Positions 59,654 through 64,000 of a stretch of DNA of 64,000 bases are shown piece by piece; positions within the stretch are counted from its first letter, which is position 1, and every line of letters starts with the position of its first letter. Both the position numbers and the translations under genes were made by a program. Source of the stretch: Paenibacillus sinopodophylli (GTDB lineage Bacteria > Bacillota > Bacilli > Paenibacillales > Paenibacillaceae); NCBI RefSeq assembly GCF_005930355.1, contig NZ_VDBO01000006.1:62001-126000 (forward strand), read 5' to 3'. The notes beneath the pieces are model-generated. The model had not been told where the DNA came from and made no database searches. It worked only from the letters and a program-made list of their open reading frames with translations.

Positions 59654-59959
59654 ATGAAATTCATTCATGATTATAGACATTTTATTGAGGTTGGCTGCAC
59701 TGCATGCGGCAGGAAGCATACAGTCTCCAAAGGCAAATATAATGTAACGATGCAAGGCTATTCCTTCCATACTCCATTAGCCTGTACCTGCGGAAGCACA
59801 GCGAGCACGGCAAGCAAAGAGAATCGGACGTGGACAAGCAAGGCGGAGCAACACGACATACCGAAGCGGAACAAGGCGACAACAGTCAAAATGATGCTTG
59901 TCATCGGCTTCGTCATCGTTTTTTTTGCTGTTGAGATGAATTATATGTTCCATTCGTAA
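59654..59959 (+). CDS. Small zinc-ribbon-like membrane protein of unknown function
   Basis: A 101-residue protein. The first 50 residues hold two CxxC-like pairs (GCTACGRKH and ACTCGS), the pattern of a zinc ribbon; a basic/Thr-rich linker follows, then one C-terminal helix (KMMLVIGFVIVFFAVEMNYMF). The orientation suggests a cytosolic zinc ribbon tethered to the membrane by its tail. I do not recognise the family. GGGGGAT precedes the ATG. Repeat remnant F lies in its leader. Confidence 0.72.
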   Translation: MKFIHDYRHFIEVGCTACGRKHTVSKGKYNVTMQGYSFHTPLACTCGSTASTASKENRTWTSKAEQHDIPKRNKATTVKMMLVIGFVIVFFAVEMNYMFHS

Positions 59960-59962
59960 TGT

Positions 59963-59992
59963 TTGAAAAAAAATGGACGGCTCATGTATAAG
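59963..59992 (+). promoter_or_regulatory. Promoter of the candidate leader RNA
   Basis: TTGAAA, 18-base spacer, TATAAG. It starts 4 bases after the stop codon of the zinc-ribbon gene. Confidence 0.5.
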
Positions 59993-59997
59993 CTTAA

Positions 59998-60284
59998 TGA
60001 AAATGGTGCAAGATAGTGTTGACGGTGTGAAGAGAGGTGTGGTTCCGTTGGACCTTTTGGTGCTAGGGCTGCAGGAGGAACTTATTTAATCACTAAGCTT
60101 TTTTGAAAGCGAGGGGATTGTGTCGCAGAGACAATCTGAACACACACGCCATAAGCAATCCCTTAAAACAGGATTGTGAAAAAGCGGTGCCCAAGTATTC
60201 TTAATTACGTGAAGTGTTAGATGCAAAGAGACTCATACGATCAAACACCGTCGAAGAAGGAGCCTGTCAAAGGGCTCCTTTTTT
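59998..60284 (+). ncRNA. Candidate structured RNA / attenuated leader
   Basis: A 285-base stretch with a promoter at one end and an intrinsic terminator at the other, and no gene of normal size. It carries a short ORF (TTG at 60048, GAGGTG 8 bases before; 13 codons, Leu-rich: MDLLVLGLQEELI) and three segments that pair in mutually exclusive ways: GGGATTG (60114-60120) with CAATCCC (60156-60162), and CAATCC (60156) with GGATTG (60171-60176), plus GATTGT/ACAATC. It matches no RNA family that I recall; the class is inference. Confidence 0.45.
60257..60284 (+). terminator. Intrinsic terminator of the candidate leader RNA
   Basis: AAGGAGCC / GGCTCCTT with an 8-base loop, then TTTT. Confidence 0.88.
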
Positions 60285-60390
60285 CACGTTTCGATACGTA
60301 TATGAGTATATTCAACCTTTCACTGTATAATACGCCGAAACGACGGCTCCAGCCGTTTACGCCTGCATGTCAAGGTTCGCCTATCATAAT

Positions 60391-60406
60391 TCAGGGAATT
60401 CCCTGA
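60391..60406. promoter_or_regulatory. Perfect palindrome, candidate NreC operator
   Basis: TCAGGGAATTCCCTGA is a perfect 16-bp palindrome containing AGGG-N4-CCCT, the core that I recall for the staphylococcal NreC site (TAGGGN4CCCTA). It lies 75 bases before the nreA-like gene of an NreABC-like set, which supports the assignment. Confidence 0.55.
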
Positions 60407-60480
60407 CATACAAAGTAGAGATACCGTTTTATAATGAAACTAAAGGAATGCTCTATATTGTTTTTGAAGGAGGCGTGCCG

Positions 60481-60912
60481 ATGGACACGGTTCAAAAAAA
60501 TATTGCTGCCTGCATCGAGCGGCTTCAGCATGAGACAAACAGTGATTTCGCCATACTAGGCATGATTGATTCGAGTGGCCGCAAGCTGCGCTGGTCAAGT
60601 TCTGTTGGCCGGACCAGCGAGAGGACGATGCTTGTAGAGCAGAAGACAACAGCTGGATTATCCGGCAAAGCCATACGTTCAGGCAGGCAAGCGACCGCAA
60701 ATACGGCGATGTCGGAAGGGGAGCGCTTCAAGCTGGGAGAACCCATATTGTTAATTGAACAGCTTAGAATTGCTGTGAGTGTACCCATTGCGATATCTAA
60801 CAGGGTTGGGGGCGTGCTGCTTCTAGGGCGGCGTTCGGATTGCAGCTATCATGCATTTGAGCTTGAACAAGCAGCGTTTGCTGTGAAAGAACTGGCGTCC
60901 TTGCTGGAATAA
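60481..60912 (+). CDS. nreA: GAF domain protein, NreA-like
   Basis: A 143-residue single GAF domain: TVQKNIAACIERLQHETNSDFAILGMID, then GLSGKAIRSGRQATANTAMSEGERF, and the last strands ISNRVGGVLLLGRR. NreA of staphylococci is a nitrate-binding GAF protein that modulates the NreB kinase, and the context of a LuxR-type regulator and PAS kinase downstream matches. The nitrate pocket cannot be verified by eye. AAGGAGG lies 7 bases before the ATG at 60481; the longer frame lacks a site. Its stop codon lies inside a terminator, so the kinase pair is mainly expressed from its own promoter. Confidence 0.78.
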   Translation: MDTVQKNIAACIERLQHETNSDFAILGMIDSSGRKLRWSSSVGRTSERTMLVEQKTTAGLSGKAIRSGRQATANTAMSEGERFKLGEPILLIEQLRIAVSVPIAISNRVGGVLLLGRRSDCSYHAFELEQAAFAVKELASLLE

Positions 60913-60925
60913 GGGCGCTTTTTTT
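60895..60925 (+). terminator. Terminator overlapping the GAF gene stop
   Basis: GCGTCCTT pairs with AAGGGCGC (one G-U pair), then seven T residues; the loop and 3' arm contain the stop codon. Confidence 0.75.
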
Positions 60926-60959
60926 GTTTATTAGGGACGATGGATACAGTAATATACAG

Positions 60960-60965
60960 TATAAT
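60960..60965 (+). promoter_or_regulatory. Probable -10 box of the response regulator-kinase operon
   Basis: Perfect TATAAT, 47 bases before the start codon; no clear -35 at the usual distance. Confidence 0.45.
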
Positions 60966-61011
60966 AGTAAAAGTGACATGACATGGAAGCCAAGTGGAGG
61001 GGATTACATAG

Positions 61012-61674
61012 ATGATAAAGCTGTTGATTTGTGATGATCATGCGATGGTCAGATCAGGCCTGGCCATGCTGCTGCACGGGAAGCACGGCATTGAAGTAGT
61101 CGGAGAAGCATCGGAGGGCGACGAAGCGATTGAGCTGGCAAAGCAGGTTCTTCCGGATGTTGTATTAATGGATCTTAGTATGCCGCATGGCAAGGATGGC
61201 ATGACGGCAACAACGGAACTAAAGCAGCTTCTGCCAGAAACGGCTGTACTTATTTTGACGATGCATGATGATGATGAATATTTATTCCGGGCAATTCATA
61301 TTGGAGCTTCTGGCTATATTCTGAAAAATGCGCCGCATGATGAGCTGCTCTCTGCGATTCAGTCCGTTGCTCAAGGGAATGCCTACCTGTACCCAACGGC
61401 TACAAAACGGCTGATGAGCGAATATTTAGTGAAGCTGAACCAAGGCGTAGCAGACAAAGGGCCTTATGATACGCTCTCTGAACGCGAGAAGGAAGTACTT
61501 GGATGGATTGCGAAAGGTTATTCGAATAAAGAAATAGCGGAGAGCTTAATTATAAGCGTTAAGACAGTCGAAACGCACAAAAGCCATTTGATGGAAAAGC
61601 TTGGTCTGAAAACGAGACCGGAGCTGATTAAGTTCGCGCTGAAGAAGGGGCTGCTGCATTTTGACGAAGCATAA
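61012..61674 (+). CDS. nreC: NarL/FixJ-type response regulator, NreC-like
   Basis: A 220-residue regulator. The receiver domain has Asp 8/9, the phospho-acceptor Asp 54 (LMDLSMP), and Lys in YILKNA; the C-terminal LuxR-type HTH is LSEREKEVLGWIAKGYSNKEIAESL, then VKTVETHKSHLMEKLG. With the GAF protein and PAS-histidine kinase it fits the NreABC set that switches on nitrate respiration without oxygen. GGAGG precedes the ATG. The kinase gene overlaps its 3' end by 14 bases. Confidence 0.92.
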   Translation: MIKLLICDDHAMVRSGLAMLLHGKHGIEVVGEASEGDEAIELAKQVLPDVVLMDLSMPHGKDGMTATTELKQLLPETAVLILTMHDDDEYLFRAIHIGASGYILKNAPHDELLSAIQSVAQGNAYLYPTATKRLMSEYLVKLNQGVADKGPYDTLSEREKEVLGWIAKGYSNKEIAESLIISVKTVETHKSHLMEKLGLKTRPELIKFALKKGLLHFDEA

Positions 61675-62800
61675 TGGCAAGCACTATCAGCAAATTATCG
61701 GCTCTGATGTCGATTATTTGCTGTCTGTATTGGAGAACGAGATTGATGACAAGTCGATGCTTGCACAGGTTAACCAATCGCTCAAACAGCTTGCAGACGT
61801 AAAGTTTGCTCTAGATGAATCGTCAATCGTAGCAATTACCGACCACAAAGGAAAGATTGAATATGTGAATGATAAGTTTTGTGAAATATCCAAATATAGT
61901 CGCGATGAGCTGCTGGGCAAGGATCACCGTATCATTAATTCAGGTTATCATGGACGTGAATTTTTTAGGGAGCTATGGCAATTAATAAGCGCAGGCGAGG
62001 TTTGGCGTGGAGAAATTAAAAACCGTGCGAAGGATGGCAGTATTTATTGGGTTAACACAACCATCGTCCCGTTCCTTGATAGCGAGGGGAAGCCCTATCA
62101 ATATTTAGCGATACGAAGTGAGGAGACGCAAAGAAAGCAGGCCGAACAAGAACTGAAGGAAATGATGGTAAAGGTCATCGAGATCCAAGAGGATGAGCGT
62201 AAACGTATTTCGCGAGAGCTGCATGATGGGATTGGGCAAGGTTTGTTTTCTTTGCTCATTCGGCTTGACCGTTTGATCAGTGATCATGACGATCTTCCTG
62301 AGCTGACGGCGCTGCGAACGGATATTTCTGGGATGATGGAGGACATTCGCGGTCTTGCTTGGGAGCTTCGTCCTTCCGTGCTAGATGACCTGGGGGTAGT
62401 TCCCGCAATAAGAACGTATACGGATAACTACTCACAGCATTTTGGGATTCGTATCCTGCTTCATTGCAACCTGAAGAGCCGGATTGGAATCATGAAGGAA
62501 ACAGCTATATACCGCGTAATACAAGAGGCGCTGACGAACATTGCCAAGTATGCGGATGCTGCAGAAGCGGAGGTCGCGATCGAGGAGCGTCCCGATGAGG
62601 TCGAGATTCGGATCGTAGACAGAGGGCAAGGCTTTAAGATCGAACAGTCAAGACAAGGTGTTGGATTGTTTAGTATGGAGGAGCGTGCCCGAAGCATCGG
62701 CGGAAAATTAGACATTGCTTCTGAGCCAGGTAAAGGGACAAGCGTGAGGCTTATCGTGCCGAAAGGGGAGCAGCAGCATTCTGTTCTTGATGCTAGATAA
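61661..62800 (+). CDS. nreB: PAS sensor histidine kinase, NreB-like
   Basis: A 379-residue kinase without membrane segments. Residues about 40-165 form one PAS domain with its PAC tail (IVAITDHKGKIEYVNDKFCEISKYSRDELLGKDHR); then HisKA_3 with the phosphoaccepting His 188 (RELHDGIGQG), and an HATPase domain (ATP lid DRGQGF and GVGLFSMEERA). Staphylococcal NreB binds an oxygen-labile Fe-S cluster with four Cys in PAS; here only one Cys is present, so the sensing chemistry must differ. TTG start with AGGGG 10 bases upstream. Confidence 0.9.
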   Translation: MTKHNGKHYQQIIGSDVDYLLSVLENEIDDKSMLAQVNQSLKQLADVKFALDESSIVAITDHKGKIEYVNDKFCEISKYSRDELLGKDHRIINSGYHGREFFRELWQLISAGEVWRGEIKNRAKDGSIYWVNTTIVPFLDSEGKPYQYLAIRSEETQRKQAEQELKEMMVKVIEIQEDERKRISRELHDGIGQGLFSLLIRLDRLISDHDDLPELTALRTDISGMMEDIRGLAWELRPSVLDDLGVVPAIRTYTDNYSQHFGIRILLHCNLKSRIGIMKETAIYRVIQEALTNIAKYADAAEAEVAIEERPDEVEIRIVDRGQGFKIEQSRQGVGLFSMEERARSIGGKLDIASEPGKGTSVRLIVPKGEQQHSVLDAR

Positions 62801-62880
62801 AGGAGGTATCATGAGCATGTTGTGATTGTCTTTATGGGCATACAAGCTTCGCGAAGCGAGCGCTTAATGAATTGAATTGC

Positions 62881-62921
62881 AAAGAGGCTTCTTTCTCAAA
62901 TTCGGAGAAGGAAGCCTTTTT
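62881..62921 (+). terminator. Terminator after the kinase gene
   Basis: AGGCTTCTTTCTC pairs with GAGAAGGAAGCCT (one G-U pair), loop AAATTCG, then TTTT. Confidence 0.88.
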
Positions 62922-62941
62922 GCATAGTTGAATTATGCTTA

Positions 62942-63340
62942 TCAGCAGGTAAAAGTCGTAATCTGTCTCAAATCGATTCCCATATACATCCAGGATCTGC
63001 CGAACCAGCGAAATCCTGCAACTGAATTCCGACCTACGAATACAGGGAAAAACCAAAAGCCTTGGCCATTCCTGAGCCATACATACGTATTCCGGAATAA
63101 GCACCCCGAAATCGCGCCTGGGTCAACGGCGAACAGTGAGGCGGTAGGCTGCTGCGGCGTAAAGCTAGGTGGTGGAGCAGTTGGCATCTGACCTTGCGGT
63201 CCTTGGGGTCCAGGACCTCCAGGACCTCCAGGACCTCCAGGACCTCCAGGACCTTGTGGTCCCATCGGACCGAGGGGACCGAGCAGTTGGCCGAATGGTC
63301 CAAGCGGTCCCGGAGGGCCGGGAGGAGGCAAAAACGACAT
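62942..63340 (-). CDS. Collagen-like repeat protein, probable spore surface protein
   Basis: A 132-residue protein. Residues 5-52 are a Gly-x-Pro triplet tract (GPGGPGGPGGPGGPGPQGPQG), encoded by 9-bp tandem repeats. The C-terminal 60 residues are a compact aromatic-rich domain (FRNTYVWLRNGQGFWFFPVF, FRWFGRSWMYMGIDLRQI) ending in Cys. There is no signal peptide. This layout suits spore coat or exosporium proteins made in the mother cell. AAGGAGTGATT precedes the ATG. A CATACTAT box (63370-63377 on the plus strand) with an AC 17 bases upstream resembles a sigma-K promoter. Confidence 0.75.
   Translation of the reverse strand: MSFLPPPGPPGPLGPFGQLLGPLGPMGPQGPGGPGGPGGPGGPGPQGPQGQMPTAPPPSFTPQQPTASLFAVDPGAISGCLFRNTYVWLRNGQGFWFFPVFVGRNSVAGFRWFGRSWMYMGIDLRQITTFTC
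63211..63256 (-). repeat. 9-bp tandem repeats in the collagen-like gene
   Basis: Five near-perfect copies of AGGACCTCC on the plus strand, reading Gly-Gly-Pro on the coding strand. Slippage at such a tract could change the triplet number. Confidence 0.85.
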
Positions 63341-63509
63341 GTATAATCACTCCTTAGTTGGGCTATTGCATAGTATGCAGCGATGACCCACAAGGTTTGG
63401 GCGGCTTGATATTCGTGAATAGGCTGCTGACTGAGTAAGTATAGGAGTATAAGTTTGCTAATGAGTCAGGAGTTAATTCTCCTCATACCAAGCATATGCA
63501 CAACAGCGA

Positions 63510-63551
63510 ACAGGGATAACGTTTGCTCCATTGGAGCGTGGTTATCCCTGT
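63510..63551. terminator. Inverted repeat at the end of the phosphatase gene
   Basis: ACAGGGATAAC / GTTATCCCTGT with an inner CTCC/GGAG pair. It lacks a T-run, so termination is less certain. Confidence 0.55.
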
Positions 63552-63558
63552 TATTTGC

Positions 63559-64000
63559 TTAAATATGTGGAGGCAGGCTTGTTATACGCATATGTCCGCC
63601 TCGGCTCGTAGATGCGGTTGAGCAGGAGTAGCTTAGCTTGCTAGTGAGATCTAGAAGCGTTAGGCGGTAGCCGTGCTTGGCTCCCGTATCGATAGCTATA
63701 CGGCGATCTCCATGCCACAGTTCTCCTGGCTGAACTTTCAGCTTGAACGTAGGTGTATGCCCAAAAATAATAACATACGGCTGGCACTCATCTTGAAGCG
63801 TTAGTTTCTCATAGATAAACCCGTCCCGAATCTCGGTCAGATCCTTATGGCTTTGCTTCGCAAGCGGGATACCAGGCCGAATACCGGCATGTACGAACAA
63901 ATACGTACGATCCAGATGATAAAAGGGCAAGGATTGAAGCCACTGTTGATGGGGCAGGCTCAGCCGCTTATCTCTCCGTTCTGCTGCTAGAAGCTTGAGC
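63559..64000 (-). CDS. Metallophosphatase (PrpE/serine-threonine phosphatase-like), partial
   Basis: The 3' part (about 146 codons) of a calcineurin-like metallophosphatase; the frame stays open to the right edge, where it reads LKLLAAERRDKRLSLPHQQW before LPFYH. Motifs LFVHAGIRPG and VIIFGHTP carry the metal-binding His residues, followed by IAIDTGAKHG. The N-terminal metal-binding D-x-H and GD-DRG motifs must lie outside the window. It resembles protein phosphatases or diadenosine tetraphosphatases of the PPP group. Confidence 0.85.
   Translation of the reverse strand, partial: LKLLAAERRDKRLSLPHQQWLQSLPFYHLDRTYLFVHAGIRPGIPLAKQSHKDLTEIRDGFIYEKLTLQDECQPYVIIFGHTPTFKLKVQPGELWHGDRRIAIDTGAKHGYRLTLLDLTSKLSYSCSTASTSRGGHMRITSLPPHI

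Noticed and set aside
60327-60352. Hairpin AAACGACGGCTCCAGCCGTTT as another copy of the dispersed repeat
   Set aside because: Only the CAGCCGTTT end is shared; the GGAATGAAACGCG element and spacing are absent, so similarity is probably chance.
63211-63256. Short regular repeats resembling a CRISPR-like array
   Set aside because: The units are 9 bp without spacers and lie inside a collagen-like coding region.

Overview
The window reads as a chromosomal segment of an endospore-forming member of the Bacillota, most likely Paenibacillus or a close relative (Paenibacillaceae). The evidence is an alpha/beta SASP with a sigma-G-type promoter, a cwlJ-gerQ germination pair, a YjcZ-type mini-protein, AGGAGG-type ribosome binding sites with frequent GTG and TTG starts, a T-box leader before trpS, and mqnE of the futalosine menaquinone route. 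I see no rRNA, tRNA, phage, insertion sequence or CRISPR array. The genus call is inference from gene content.

Layout. 0-5.7 kb: ROK kinase-like gene, MFS transporter, glycine-rich lipoprotein behind an 11-bp-periodic operator, ArsR-type and AraC-type regulators. 5.9-10.4 kb: sugar use (GH31 alpha-xylosidase, TIM-barrel isomerase, Gfo/Idh dehydrogenase). 10.5-15.8 kb: PadR-DUF1700-DUF4097 envelope-stress-like module, amidase, CAP protein, LysM-3D protein and NodB deacetylase. 15.9-22 kb: FAH-family hydrolase, FhuF-like iron reductase under a Fur box, chemoreceptor, and a permease/TIGR03943 pair under a Zur-like box. 22-27 kb: T-box-trpS, YlaF-like protein, SASP, DUF457 hydrolase, gerQ, cwlJ. 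27-34.5 kb: ctaB-SCO pair, Toprim protein, MFS, and a membrane protein-transglutaminase-PBP2 operon. 34.6-38.3 kb: manganese-type ABC importer. 38.5-48.6 kb: orphan binding protein, HAD phosphatase, DUF456, ThuA, MurJ/SpoVB-type flippase, Crp/Fnr regulator with an MBL hydrolase, and an SsuABC/NrtABC-like importer. 48.8-59 kb: stalk-domain lipoprotein, thioredoxin, ctaA, HEPN protein, SDR, yutI-yuzB-yutJ synteny, mqnE, and a coiled-coil/NodB pair. 59-64 kb: IscA-type protein, a candidate structured RNA, an NreABC-like oxygen/nitrate sensing set, a collagen-like protein and a partial metallophosphatase.

Themes. Metal homeostasis appears three times (Fur, Zur-like and Mn-type operators, each placed on a recognisable promoter). 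Cell-wall and envelope functions recur (amidase, CAP, 3D, two NodB deacetylases, PBP2, flippase). Respiration and heme genes are scattered (ctaB, SCO, ctaA, mqnE, yutJ, NreABC-like).

The least explained structure is a dispersed intergenic repeat of about 90 bp, with two hairpins and at least one covarying stem, present in five clear copies plus remnants. Also notable are a candidate leader RNA at 59.99-60.28 kb with a leader-peptide ORF and mutually exclusive stems, a perfect AGGG-N4-CCCT palindrome ahead of the nreA-like gene, two structured leaders before cell-wall genes, and a six-codon upstream ORF coupled to a HEPN-domain gene.
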